A stretch of 64,000 bases of DNA, taken from NCBI GenBank assembly GCA_013115135.1, contig JABANP010000179.1:32229-96228 (forward strand). The letters are read 5' to 3'. Within the stretch, counting starts at the first letter, position 1, and the number at the start of each line of letters is the position of its first letter. The position numbers and the translations under genes were made by a program. This stretch comes from Perkinsus olseni. Its lineage: Eukaryota > Perkinsozoa > Perkinsida > Perkinsidae. Under the pieces are notes generated by a model that saw only the letters and a program-made list of their open reading frames with translations, searched no databases and had not been told where the DNA came from. Shown here in pieces: positions 21,838 to 33,945 of the stretch.

Positions 21838-22162
21838 CTATGCTGCTTCTGCAAACCAGCGAAACTGCACTTTATCTGCATCATTTTCCGCTGTCATTTC
21901 GCGAACTTCTCTATCACGACGTTCAATCAATGACCAATGTCGAGTTGAAAATGCCAACCAATGCCTACGTCCTATCGCGGATGGCTCGGTCTATGTCGTC
22001 GTAGACGCCCTTCAACATTTCTTCGTCTTTCCACACCAACCTGCGAAACCCAGAGAGAACACTTGGCAGGCTGTGAAGCCCCCGGTAGCTCAAAAAAGGT
22101 TGTACGACGCAGATCAGGTTGCCCGCAGCGCTTACTTCCTCGACTGTTTGCTCTTCGTCCAT
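21838..22162 (-). CDS. small two-exon protein, 88 aa, unrecognised
   Basis: Minus-strand exons 21969-22162 and 21838-21910 join in phase through a 58-nt GT-AG intron. The product starts MDEEQTVEE and is rich in charged helix formers (DEEMLKGVYDDIDRAIRDR, then REMTAENDADK). Upstream, 22163-22330 is also partly open and could hold another exon. No family recognised; the evidence is reading-frame continuity and composition only. Confidence 0.35.
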
Positions 22163-22474
22163 CAAGAGGGTCTCTGCGGTAAAAAATGTGAAATTTACAC
22201 GGAATGGTGATATGGGCGAGCGACTCGAGACATGCGCGCGTCGCTCCGCTGCAGAGCAATGCCGTTTTAACATTTGTCACTCGCTCATCGTTCATTGCCC
22301 CTTTCAAGCTGCTTCGTTGTTGCACCGTATGTTGAAGACTGTTTGGTCTTTGGCCTGTGAAACTCGTTAAGAGATTTATCCCGGTCGGCTCGGCTTATCC
22401 TCCACTCGATCACATCTTCTTCACCGAATAGCGCCCGTGATCTTCGCGGTTGTTAGGCTTTTATTTTTCCCGAA

Positions 22475-23489
22475 ATGCTCGTTAAGCTGTTACATTTTTC
22501 TGCGGGTCTCATCGCATTCGTGGCTGCTGATGGCTGCCGCAAGTCCATGTTCAGTGACCATTCCAATCACGAGGTCGTCATCTCGCCTCTGCCGCACACG
22601 TACACTGAGGAGCATCATCTTCCCGCCTCCTTCGACTGGCGCCATCATAATGGTGTCAACTACGTCACTAAGGTTCTCAACCAGCACGCCCCTAAGTACT
22701 GTGGCTCCTGCTGGCTTCATGCCGGCGTTGGTGTCATCAACGACAGGCTGAAAGTAGCCAGGAACGCTCAGTTCCCTGAGGTCAACGTGGCTCGGCAGGT
22801 CGTCCTCAACTGTGGTCGCGATATCGCTGGGTCCTGTCATGGCGGTGAGGACTTCGGCGTCTACAAGTTCGCCTACCTCGAGGGTCTCCCCGACGACCAG
22901 TGTCAGTTTTACCGGGGCGAAGACGGCGAGTGCTCGGCCATCAACAACTGCATCAACTGCGACCCCCCTGCCGGTACCGGACCGTGCTACCCCGTTCAGC
23001 GTTATGGCCGCTATTTTGTTACGGAGTTTGCCAAGATCCCCAACCCCACTGCCCACAAGATCAAAGCTGAGGTTTATCGTCGTGGCCCGATCAGCTGTGC
23101 TGTCGATTCTAGCGTTGTCGAGAACGGCAAGTACCATCCTGGAGACATCGTCCGCGAGACCAGAAACGGCAACTGGAGCCTCGACCACGACATCGTTATT
23201 GTGGGCTGGGGCCAGGACGAGGACGGAAAAGAATATTATATCGTGAAGAACTCCTGGGGGACCTTCTGGGGTGACCAAGGCTACTTCCTTGTCCAGTCTG
23301 GGTGTCAATGCTATGGGTATCGAGCAGGACTGCTCTTGGGCTGTGGTCGACCCGGAACCCAGAGTGGCCGACTACGGTCCGCCTGACTGGATGCGGATGT
23401 TCCCCAGCGCGTTCAAACCCGTGGAACACATCGCTGTGGCTGACGCGGCGGAACACATCGCTGTGGCTGATGCGGTGGTGGTGTCTTAG
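22475..23489 (+). CDS. cathepsin Z/X-like papain-family cysteine protease (one frameshift)
   Basis: An intronless gene with an N-terminal signal peptide (hydrophobic residues 4-18), no long propeptide, and a C1A catalytic domain. It matches cathepsin Z closely: LPASFDWR, then NQHAPKYCGSCW with the catalytic Cys, DHDIVIVGWG with the catalytic His, and VKNSWG with the catalytic Asn. The unusually short propeptide is typical of cathepsin Z. At 23300-23302 a GGG run breaks the frame: read with two Gs, the sequence continues correctly (GVNAMGIEQDCSWAVV) to a stop at 23489, giving about 338 residues; as written, the frame ends at 23386 in unrelated sequence. The extreme C-terminus carries two tandem 9-residue units (EHIAVADAA/EHIAVADAV). 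A lysosomal or secreted carboxypeptidase role is expected from the family. Confidence 0.88.
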
Positions 23490-24862
23490 AGAGAGTGTCC
23501 GGGGACAACACATTCATGAACTCATTCTTAGTCTGTAGTTTCAGTCTTACGGACTCCCGCTTTGCTTTCAAGTGCTTGACGTGTTCGCGCCATGCCAGCG
23601 GCATCCGTACCTTCGAAATTCGAAGTTCGAATCAACATCTCTATTACTAAGTTGGGGAAGGCTCACAGTGCCCAGTAGTAAAGGCACTATTTCATGATGA
23701 GCTCAGTAGGAGTAGGGGACCATTTCAAGTTGAATTACTCAATTCAATGCAAACCCTGCTCCGATGGAGCACGTCCCTCACTCAGCACTCGGACCTCAAC
23801 GCGTCACACCCTTGCCAGAAATGGCGTTCGTGGCTTGAAATTGTTACAGTCGTAGCGACACCGCGGACATACTCGAACAATAACCGCCTCCATTGAAAAA
23901 GACAAGAATGTGGATGATAGCCTCGACTGAGCTTTCCAATGGACGATCTTGCGTGACGACAGAGCCCCCCCCCTCGCCCCAAGGAGTCGTATCCACTCTG
24001 ACAGGACTGCCGAGGCTAGAGGCTGACGCGCCGGCTCTTGCTTTGCACTTCGTCTAGCGCTTCACGAGAAACTAGATCAGAGTTAGCCAAGAGCGATGCT
24101 GCTTCGAGTTGTTGAGGATTCCAATCACGTGGTCGGCGTAGCCCCCGGGTCCACAGACTAATCTTTCATCACTGATAAAATAAGGAGTTTTGAAGTGTTC
24201 AGAGCATGTTACGAACACTGCCTGCCTGTGTTCCTTGTGTGTCAGTTTCAAGTCCAACGCCGTCGCCGGCTAACTTAGACTTGACACCGATGTGCTACCG
24301 CCTTAACGATGAGCTCTGTGTGCTCCTGGTGAGGAGTGTTCCACAGTACTACAGCAACGCGCATTTGCTATTCCGTATCTGCGCCCACATCGACTCTGCC
24401 ACAAAAACTGTGACAGTGAATAGAGAAAGTTGTGGTACTCAATGACCACAGGTCACCCGGTGTCAGGGGGGTGTTTCAAACCCTCCACTCCGAACCCTCT
24501 TCTACAGATTCTTACCAACAACGTTTCAGAATCTTGCCCACCGTTGAGAGCTCGTTATCCGAGTGGCTTTTCATGACGCGACCGTTCGAGGACACGATAA
24601 CTTCATAACTCAACAGTCAGTCGTTCGATATATGCAAGTCAGCTTCATGCGGATCAGGAGCAGCAGCGCAGCACGATCTAATTGCTGAATGATGATGGTG
24701 AGTGAAAACTTCATTTTACAGCGCCACTTGAACTCCGCCGGTTCTGATCTGCCCAGCGTTGTCTCGTGCACACTCAGCTGCTCGGGTCTCCGCCAGAACG
24801 TTCCGCCAGAACCGATCCAGTTTCCGACTCTCGAGTGGGTTGCAAATGCCTGAGGCTACAGA
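23490..24862. other. intergenic, no gene recognised
   Basis: About 1.4 kb without a convincing frame on either strand; the longest frames are 60-80 codons and of poor composition. A palindromic TTCGAAATTCGAA patch lies near 23615. Isolated short exons cannot be excluded. Confidence 0.35.
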
Positions 24863-26819
24863 TTACCGATGAGTTGAGCCACGACACCTACCAAGATCAC
24901 GCAGGCCGCCAGAGCTGCTCATCTGGGCCCCATCAATGCCGTTGGACACGATCGTATCAGCCAACTCCGACAGCTTTGGGCCTGATAACATGTACCATCC
25001 AGAGCCACCCCGAAAGCGGCCAAGCGTGAGGATACTCGGGATTTGCGTGGATGGCAACGTTCTTATCCACTCAGCCAGTTGTTCAGGGTTCTTATCTCCA
25101 CCGATCGATGGTCTGCAAGTGGGAGAACTTTTCGTATCGATCATTGCTGGACGCTTCTTCGGCTCCTTGACGACGGAGCTCCTGCGTACATTCCTCGACG
25201 AGGGTGCCTTCGCCAGGGAATTGCGGGCCTGAAATGAGTGAACCGCTGATGGCGAGCAGCTCGATCGGCATGTCCACAAAGAGGAGGTCTTGCCGAGAAA
25301 GACATCAGACTGGTCATCCTTCTCACCGTCCTTTCGCGGCTTCGCCCCGGTTCACGACGAACCGCACGAGTTGGGATCCCTGTCCCAGCTAGTGCTGCCC
25401 GGAGGATTTCTAGACCCACCAAGACCTCCTTCGGACCTGCCAAGACCATCAGACTGAGCTGCTCCCGAACGGATTGCAAAAGCTACTTTCCCGCGGGGCT
25501 TTTTTCGGAGCCGCTCGTTTCCTACGCCGGCGTGGACCCACAGATTGAGGAGGAGAACCAGCATCATCATTTTCGCTCGAAACCGAACATCCCGTTCCTT
25601 TGATCCGCTCAGCATCAGGAATCACTGCGACACTATCCGGGGTAGCGGACAAGCTCGACGCAACGCCATAGTTTGCACCTACACTGGAGGCTGGAACCTT
25701 CCTTCGTGATCACGGCGGCCCTCACCAGTGTTCCCATCAGAGCTGCTTCCAGAGTCTCTCTTCGTCCCTGATGTCTCAACCGCTCCCCATAGGTGGTTCC
25801 ACATCCACTCTGGCAGGAGATCTTCAATCTCCCGGTAGGCGGTTCTCCGGTCGAGATTCGCTTTACCTGATCAGCCAGAGGCCGGCTGGTACAATGATCG
25901 ACAGCGGGCATCAAGCAGTATCATAGCGAGCAGTAGATCTGTACTGGCCAGTCTATCGATGACTGCTTGCATCCAGAGCATGGCTGTGAGATTGTGCTGA
26001 GGACCGCCTCCCGTCGACGAAGCTGTCGGTACAAAATCCGGGGCTTCCAGCTGTCCCTCAGGACCGGTGAATTGCTCTACACTGAACAGTGGGCGAGCCC
26101 GATGAGCACGAAGCATCGAGATAGTTCGGACGCTCACGAATGGCCGCTGCCTGGCCGGGTGTTCGTGGAGTTCCGGCGACTTCTCGGCGGTGGAGGTGCT
26201 CGAGAAGGCGGAGGGGGCACCGGCGCTTCTTGCCGCCCTTGGTGCCTGCTGCGCCACCGTTTTACATGTTTCGAGCCTGAATAGTGAGCTCTGAGAGAGA
26301 CGCTCCTTATCGCGTTCACAAGCGAGTGGAAGCACTTCTCGAATCAAACGACTAAATTCCATCTTCAAATTCTTTTGACCAATCCATATCTTACGGGAGC
26401 GGCAGGGGCGTAAAGGGTAACAATCTCGGCTGCGCTGTTCGATGCTGCATCGGTCCCGCCCACAGCAGGTACTGGTGGTGCGGTGCTCGTCATAGAAGGC
26501 AAAGAGGGGCATGGCTCGAGACTCGTCTCGGATGCAGCAGCCGGAGAGTCCCACATCGGCGGCGGTGGCGAATGCTCCCGAAGTGAGCAAGACTCCCTGG
26601 AAGGCTCCCTGATACCACGCCTCGATGGACCACGCATAGCGTATCTCGCAGCCGGAGCGGGGCTCCGTCGGTCTCCCATGGTCACCTGGTGAGCGGGAAC
26701 TCTTTGAACCAAGCCTTCCTGACTTTGTTCGCTGGTATCATCGTGAGCCCATCGATTTGGGCGTCCGAGATGAAGTCCTGCGGTAGGCGAAGCACTTCCG
26801 CAAGATGATCTCCGTCGAG
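24863..26819 (-). CDS. multi-exon protein of unknown function
   Basis: Several minus-strand segments read as one low-complexity, multi-exon protein. The clearest exon is 26686-26819, between an acceptor (TTTCAG) and a donor (CAG|GTGACC), encoding a helical stretch with DHLAEVLRLPQDFI and NKVRKAWFKEF. Pro/Ser-rich segments lie near 26400-26650. A helical segment near 26000-26300 includes MEFSRLIREVLPLACERDKE. Basic RRRRKRAAPKKA is near 25500. Near the 3' end a segment (LAEWIRTLP, then GGSGWYML) resembles a SAM-like helical bundle. Exon borders other than the first were not all resolved, and no enzyme motif is present, so only the existence of a gene is claimed. Confidence 0.4.
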
Positions 26820-26880
26820 CTGAAAGGTAGTACAAGTATTAGTGGGTCTGGAGGATGCTGAAATGACAGAGAAAAACGTA

Positions 26881-26960
26881 TGACAGCTGTGGGGTTCGAA
26901 CCCACGCCCTTTCGGACTGGCGCCTTAAGCCAGCGCCTTAGACCACTCGGCCAAACTGTC
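26881..26960 (-). tRNA. tRNA-Leu (anticodon AAG)
   Basis: An 80-base class II tRNA on the minus strand: acceptor GACAGTT pairs with AGCTGTC (one G-T), the D-arm is TGGCCGAGTGGTCTAAGGC, the anticodon arm is CTGGC-TTAAGGC-GCCAG (anticodon AAG, reading CTT), the variable arm is TCCGAAAGGGC, and the T-arm contains GGTTCGAACCC. No intron. Confidence 0.96.
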
Positions 26961-27364
26961 GGTGAAAAACTTGATATACTACCCGCCTGCGTGCCACATA
27001 CTCGCCAATCTTCTTAGCCATATCACTCCCAACAGCCGGAGCGAGGCTTTTACACCAACATACGACCTGTGATACATCGAGCTCCGCCATACATCAACGT
27101 AAACTGAATAACTACTCAAACTGACCCATCGGCAGCCGTCGAATTTCCCGCGGGTTCGGAGAATGCTGATTAGACTCTGTCAAGCCAGCACTGCAGCTCA
27201 AGCACCCGGCGAGCACCGCCCCTCTAACCTATCCAAGGATTGAATGTATTGACGCTACACCAGCAATGGTCAGGAAATATGTCACAGTACACTCTCCACG
27301 CATACAATAGCAAAGTAAGTAGTATAAGCTAGTGGACTATGTATTATGGCTGGAATTTTTCTTC
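26961..27364. other. intergenic, no gene seen
   Basis: Between tRNA-Leu and the 3' end of the TBC-domain gene. AT-rich, with no frame of note. Confidence 0.45.
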
Positions 27365-29144
27365 TTAAACGGATTCTTCTTCCAGCTGTGCTTTTTCTTT
27401 CCTACAACTGCCGCTCTGCTTGTGGTTAATGGTGTCAAAAGCAAAATCATGAGTCGGGCTACCATAGACCTCTGCACCGACAACACCACCGGACTGTCTT
27501 CTGTGCTCAGGAGAAACTTCACCGTCCACACTGTCTCCCTCGCCCAGCATCTCCGAACGAACGGTGTGATAAGTGCCACCCGGACTCCTCCCAGATCTGC
27601 TGCGGGAGAGCTTGCCGAGAAGCTTCTTCGCCTTTCGAGTCGATATTCGTTTCCGGAATGACCACCGACCAGAGCTCTTCTTCGGCGCACTGCCGTCGAA
27701 GATATTCCTATCGAAATCATCGTCAGGGTCGAGCTTGAACTGATGCTCCGGCAAAGTGGAGGCGACGATTGCCCATCCGGTGTAGGTCTGGCTTGTCATG
27801 CTTTGAGAGCGTCCTCGAGAGCGATAGTTGCCGCTGCTGCAACCCTTGGGCGACACAGTAGTCTCTGGCGACCCACTCAGAGGCACTTCAAATCCCGGAG
27901 CCCGTGAAAGAACGAGACGGGCTCCTCCGTCCACTTGAGCAGCATTCTCGAGCATACCTAGCAGCCTGCTAGATACCCACCCATACGACTCTTCACTGCG
28001 CCGCAGAACTTCGCCCACGTCCCAACTCGCTGATCACTATCCCAGGAAGGCACTTCAGCTTGATCATCAACAGGTCGTTAGCGTCACAAGCTTCCACATG
28101 CCCGAGGTCATCATTGGCAAAAGCGGCGTCCATCAGAACCAGACCGATGCGGTGGATGGCCTTCCAACCTTTACTCAAGAAAATGTCGAATATTCTCTCA
28201 CTCGCGTCTTCCTCGTCGCGCAGATCCGACGCGAACAGAGTGAGGAACCACGACGAGGCGTAGAAAGAAGAAGGTACACCGAGGCCGTCGAAAGCAGCGC
28301 TGAGCAGGGCATGCACCCTCGGGAGGGCAGCTTCAAGGAGGCGGTCGAACGTCCAGAGCGTGAGCCGGAATCGGTCGCTCAGCTCAAACATCCGTACCAT
28401 CTGATACCGAACCAACAGGGACACAGCACTGCGGAAGGTCATGACCTCGGCCTCGTCCACTGGGCAGTGGGGACACTCGACCGACTCCCCCCACTTGTGA
28501 GCGGCCTCTTCCACATAGAGTTGGTCCTCGTCCGACTTATCCTCGCTATCATCGCTGCGCTTACGTACCATACCAACTTTTCGGTAACTCACCTTCAAGA
28601 GTATGTTCACAACATAGTTCATTCCCTGACAATAGCCAACCGTCTTCAGCCTCTCTGACGTCGCCATAAGCACCCTCCACAGTCTATGATGGAAGCAGCC
28701 CACGCAGCTCGCACACGGCTCAGTCCGGACCACATCCCGCCACACCTGGCTGGCCACACTGTCGTCCTCAGCGGAAGCACGCCAGCAAGTGTCATAATAC
28801 GCGAGGGGGTCCTCTTCGATATCCCTGGTCATGATATCCTCGTCCAGGAGAAGAGCGTGCCAAATACGTGGACGCAGCTGGACCGTCATCGGCCATCGGG
28901 CTCTCTCGGCTGCGGTGTCACGGAAGGTGATGAGTCGAGTTGCCCAAGACTTGCACACTGTTGTCAAACACTGCCACGATGATGGTTCGGGTAGATAGGT
29001 AACGATGATGGAGGCCACAGGACCCTGAAGGAACCATCTCTGACTGCCGGAGACGGTAGCAACGGACGTTGGACTGCACGACGGTGACAAGAACGGTAAC
29101 GATGTGTCATGACTGTTGAGATCTTGGCATTCTTCGACCGGCAT
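27365..29144 (-). CDS. TBC-domain (Rab GTPase-activating) protein with F-box-like N-terminus, one frameshift
   Basis: The start is the Met at 29144; an 8-residue extension from a TTG is not used. Residues 45-75 (IIVTYLPEP, then LTTVCKSWATRL) look like an F-box. The TBC domain follows, with IWHALL, an arginine finger in VWRDVVRTEP and the glutamine finger in VGYCQGMNY; later helices include WTFDRLL and FYASSWFLTLFASDL. A GTGAGT sits right after NILLK, but the frame remains open through an acidic insert, so no intron is assumed. At 28021-28023 a three-base run (GGG on the coding strand) shifts the frame; with one G fewer, the reading continues (SELDVGEVLRRSEESYGW) for about 215 more residues, basic and Ser-rich. 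TBC proteins stimulate GTP hydrolysis by Rab GTPases in membrane traffic. Confidence 0.82.
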
Positions 29145-29387
29145 AAAAAATGACAAAACTGCTGCCAAGCAGGGGTCAGTCCACCGTCAAAGATCCATCA
29201 GTCTTGTCTGCCGACAGGGCTACAACTCTGCCAAGCAGCAGACCCGAGCGAAGGTTCGCCCCTCTTCCCTCCGAACACGTGAAGCAACGCAAGCCAAGGC
29301 TAGCGATTATCGAGAACAGAAAGTATAGCAGAGCTTAGAATGCGGTATAAAACTTGGACATGACAAAAATCTTCCTTCCCCTCTTGG

Positions 29388-30912
29388 TTAAAGCAGAGGC
29401 AAAGTGGCGACTGTCACGAACAACAGCGATGCTAGGACCGACCCCCGGGGAGCCCACGATCGTCCGGGCGTGTCCGGGGTCTCTGACGGGACGCAGTTGC
29501 CACCACCAAGGGACCTCCTCGGCTTTGGTGGAACGGTCGGCAGAACAGCGGCAGCTCTGACCGCCTTAAGTGCATTAAGTCTGCCGTACTTCACAACCGG
29601 GACGAAGAATGCATTCTCTAGGACCTCTGTCGAGTTCTTAATGACAGCCCTAGCGTCCCTGGCTGACAGACCCATCTGCATGAGCATGGCCGCAACTCCC
29701 GACACATGCGGTGTAGCCATCGACGTGCCGGTCATAAAACGGTACGAACGACCTGGGAAGGTCGACAGAATCTGCACCCCCGGAGCTGCTACGTCCAGAT
29801 ACGGAGCGTAGTTGCTGTGGCGGGCCAGGATATAGGGCAGGTCCTTGTCGCTCGACCCAACGCACAGGATGTTGTCCAGCTCCTCGGTGAAGGCGCAGGG
29901 GTAGGCCTTCTTGACGGAGATGTCCTTGCCCTCGTTACCAGCGGCACACACGAAGAGCATACCCAACTCGGCCGTGAGGCTGATAGACCTCTTTAGAAGC
30001 TCACTGCGGATGCTACCAGCATAGGAGTTGCTGAGAATATCAACCTTCTGTTGCACGGCGAAGTCGATGCCCGCCATCACTTCCATCACGGACCCCTTGC
30101 CACCGGGGCCCAGGACCCTTATCGGCATTATCTTAGCGCGTGAGATACCGGCTATGCCGAGGCTGTTGTTGGTAGTGGCTCCAAGTACGCCGCCACAATG
30201 AGTGCCATGCCCCTTCACATCACCCACATCCTCACTCTCCTCACCCACACCAAAGCCGTGACGACAAGAAGAATCGGAGAAAAATCTGATGGCGTAAATC
30301 CGGATGACCAATCTCGACGCCAGTGTCAACCACAGCCACCACCACTTCGCGGTCACGTCTGGCGGCCATGACGGCCTCCCAGGCAGCCCAGGCCTCGGGC
30401 AGGTTGATGAGATCTAGATTCCACTGCTCGTCCGCCCGCGCGTCGTTCACAGCCGCCGCCGTCTTCGAGTAGTCAATGCCGTGGATCGTATCACCATCCC
30501 TCGCCTCCTCCACAACCTGCAAGGATACTTCCGAGTTGCGCTCCAGGATAACCTCGAGACCTAGTGCCGGGGCAGCCTCCTCGACGTAGGCCTTCAACTC
30601 CTCGTGGCTGAGCTGGCACTCGTCAGTATCAGTATGGACCGCCTGCACGCCCAGATGCCGCAGAGTGTCCACAGCCCGAGGAGCATTGAGGCACTTCTCG
30701 ATGAAGGGAGTGCTCTGCTGCAGCCGACGAGCTTTGGGATTAGAAGACGTCTTGAGCAGAGCTGGAAGGGATCTTATGTCGACCATGGCAGTACTCGAGG
30801 AGGTGGCTGAGAGGCCGCCCTCCGAGACAGAGGAAGTGATGGACAGTAGAGTGTCTGGAGTACCGAGGCAGCAAATGGGGAAGACGACCAGTAGGCGATA
30901 AGGAACTCTCAT
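29388..30912 (-). CDS. subtilisin-like serine protease (S8), one frameshift
   Basis: An intronless gene of about 507 residues. It has a signal peptide (hydrophobic RLLVVFPICCLG), a propeptide of about 150 residues, then the catalytic triad: Asp in VVDTGVEIGHPDL, His in GHGTHCGG and Ser in GTSMATPHVSG, with the oxyanion-hole Asn in AAGNEG. The C-terminus is Pro-rich followed by a hydrophobic tail (VLASLLFVTVATLPLL), suggesting a GPI anchor or membrane tail. The frame breaks at 30280-30284, a five-base A run (T on the coding strand). One base fewer restores DLRHQIFSDSSCRHG and links the Asp-containing and His-containing halves. Total length is one more than a multiple of three, as expected for one insertion. 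Secreted subtilisins are prominent in Perkinsus. Confidence 0.9.
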
Positions 30913-31299
30913 TGGGCTAAGCCAAGCTTGCAGACTGATACGATGGCCTCTTGGTGCTGGCGTGATACGTCACCCTTACCGACGTGACGGGAGCGGGCAT
31001 ATGTCGCGCGCCACAAAACTCCCTTACGCGTCGCCATCCCGCAATGGGAGGCGGCCACCTCCTCAGAAAACTGCTCGCCTGAGTATGTCATAAGAGAATC
31101 TTATTTTCCGCCATTAACCCTCTTTGAGCTCCCCTAGCGACCCGATACCGTGCCGATGAGACCCCCTCCATTGAAGGAATGACTATAACCCAGCTCCTGC
31201 TGATGATGATGACGATCAACAATGGCAAGCGCAATAGTGCATGGAAGAGAACGGCCATGGTACAGTGGATAGTGTTATTTAACAAGTCAAACTACAGTC
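30913..31299. other. upstream region of the subtilisin gene
   Basis: About 390 bases between the subtilisin start and the end of the coiled-coil gene; both are transcribed leftward, so this holds the subtilisin promoter. A pyrimidine-rich tract near 31080-31130 is the only notable feature. Confidence 0.4.
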
Positions 31300-33945
31300 A
31301 ACTTAACCCGGGGTTGCCATTCACAGCTAGAGGTGTCAGAATCCTCATCACGGCAAATATCGCTCCCAGCTCCTCTCACCACCTACAACCATCCATCACT
31401 ACTCACGATAAGGATTCCGATACTACTTCCGCCGCTCTGGAGTCCACCTCGGTTGCCTCCCTCGAGCGGGCCTCCAACTCCAATACCCTTGCTTTGGACT
31501 CGACCAGGTCCTTTCCGGAGACGCTCGATCACCGCCTGACAGGAGCATAGACCGTCCTGTGCCCTAAGCTTCGACGCATACTCAAGAGAAGCTGCAGACC
31601 GGAGAAGAAAGAAGCGTGGAGGGTGGTCTCAGAGGTTGCACACTGCGAAATCCCCATCAGAGTGAGAGAGCTGGCGACTCGGAACAGCGGCGAGGCTCAT
31701 GACTGGAGGAAGCTCACTGCCCGATCAGCGAAAGCGAACGACCTCAGCGAGGGACGGCAACCGCAGAGACGCCGAGCTTATATATCCGCAGTGAAACCTG
31801 GGTAAACCCCGATACTACACGCTCCACCACCGGTAGGAACTCCAGCGTACGCCCTCCTTCCTTTCCAGATGCACTACCTCCTGACGGTGGAGATCCTGGC
31901 GTAACACCGCGGCCTGCACACAGCCTTCCGAGCGTATGCCCTCCTCCTCAGTAAAACAGCTACCGCGCCGACTGCTCCTCGGCGTGCATCCGCAGTGTAA
32001 CTAAAACCGTGCTTTCTACCTGCTGTAACTCTCATCCTAATCAACTGACGATGATCAAGAGCCAGCCCGAGCTGGATCGGCATACAGGGCTCGCCACCGG
32101 TCTAAATTCGTAAGGATCCCAAATGCGGCAAGCGATTCTCTCGGCCGTCACATTCTACCACTGCCCTAGGACTCCCCAAAAAGCCACCTTCGTCTCGTCT
32201 TCCTTCATCCAGTCATTCAGTCGCTGTTGAGTTAACCTCTTCTGCTCAGCATGGTGAGTAACCAAGTCACGCAACTTCTTGCACTGCTCGACGAGAAACT
32301 CTACTTGCCTACGCCAGAGACCATATAGCTCAGCGAGATAAGACGATCATTTCACATACTACAGACCCGAGTTCAATCCCTACGAACAGGCATCCACACC
32401 TCTCACTCGGATTTAGGCGCCTCCTACTCAGACTAAGTCCACTCGAATCGGACAAACGCTCGATCGCTACGGCCTCCAGAGACTCGCACAAGACGGCGGT
32501 ATCAGATCGCAGCAAGTCCAGCCGTAATGACGATGAGATGCTAGCCAACAGCAGAGAGTAGACCCTGACTGCCTTGCTCCCCGTCACTATCACCTCTTCC
32601 GTTCCTCTTCCTTCTTCGCCTGTACTGCGAGTTGCTCAGCCAGGCGACCACCACGATCAACCTCCGCCTGATACTCTATCCGAAGGACGTCAAGCTGACT
32701 CCTCAACCCCTTCATCTAACAACGGAGGAAATGGGCTGCAGACCAATGCGATAGACGCATTACGATAGAACCGACTGAGTCGTTTGACTACCTAGGGTAG
32801 GGGCATACATGAGTGAATTTCCTGCGCTACTTGATCGTGGTTGCGAGCTAAAACTTATTGGAAGTTTCAAGACTCATGTGAGACATATTATAAACTCATA
32901 CTAAAGTCAGTCTTTACAGTCCAGTGAGATTGTAGTAGGAAGCGAAGAATGCGAGGCTGTTAATTCTCAGTAAGTTTTCCGTTGCACCACCGCCTACCTC
33001 CTCAAGAAGAGCCACCTTAGCCCTGCCCGTAGACATGACTTCCTCTTGGAGATCTCGTAGCTTACTACCGATACTCAGTCGTAACGTGTCAGCCACAGAG
33101 TAAGCGATCGTCGTCGATTGCTCAAGGCCGAGTTCGGAGCACTGGGATGACCACCAGCAGGACTCCTTAAAGATACCTGCCACATCAGCAACTTCCTGCC
33201 GTACTCGAGAGACCAACGAGTTTTAAGCCAACCCATCTTCATTCACGCTTTCACAGAGGAAAGAGGGTCCCGTGGCCCATTGGAAATTTCATAGCTATAA
33301 ACTTTCCCTCTCTATGCCGAACACAGTCTCTGAGCGGTCAGCAGCGACTAGAGATGAGATGACTGTGTGGTCAATACTCGAGTAGCTATCCCACTACAGT
33401 CACGCTCAACCCCGGGTCTATATCGCCACTCAGACTCCGGTTGTCGGGCCGCGGGTTTGAGATTCGGCCAATAACTCTCCCATCCCCAGCGTCTATGGGA
33501 TTTCTGGCGGATAAAAACGTCCACTTTCATGCTGTATTCAAAGAAGTGACCACCACAGGCTTCAAGGTCGAAATAATAGACCCGACAGGGTTCGGGCAAG
33601 TATCTCTAACCGGGCTACGAAATTATTGATATCTAGTTGGCCGCCACCAATTATGACACCGATAGACCGGTTAGGCGGACACTGTGACAATGGGTAAAAC
33701 CCCGGGAGTAGTACCGCTATCCTTGTCATCCTTCCAAGTGGAAGACAAGTCGTGGAACCCTTCCCGAGAGGACTCTTCGCTGCTCTCCAAAAGCTCCGCT
33801 TCATACGACGACCCAAGCTCAGTGGAATACGCAGTCGTTTGTGTACAGTCGGCGAGGGCGGCAGTGCCTCGCTTGAATCGCCGTTTCCGGGCATGCGCCA
33901 CGGAGGAAGGCACCTTCGAAGCACGGGAGGAGAGCACCTAATCAT
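31300..33945 (-). CDS. long coiled-coil protein in many small exons
   Basis: Many minus-strand segments between splice signals read as heptad-like, charged helical sequence although no long single frame exists. Examples are LSSRASKVPSSVAHARKRRF with an acidic continuation near 33700-33940; RDLQEEVMSTGRAKVALLEE near 33020; LRSQLDVLRIEYQAEVDRGG and AVQAKKEEERKR near 32600-32715, ending at AGAG|GTGATA; FLVEQCKKLRDLVTHHAEQK near 32230-32310; EEEGIRSEGC and VLRQDLHRQEVVHLERKEG near 31830-31950; and LVESKARVLELEARSREATE near 31450-31520. The order is collinear, so this is probably one gene for a structural coiled-coil protein. Exact exon borders, start and stop were not established. Confidence 0.45.

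Noticed and set aside
32318..32390. tRNA-like stretch with TAGCTCAG and GAGTTCAATCC
   Set aside because: The D, anticodon and T stems do not pair properly, and the first part lies in a coiled-coil exon read on the other strand.
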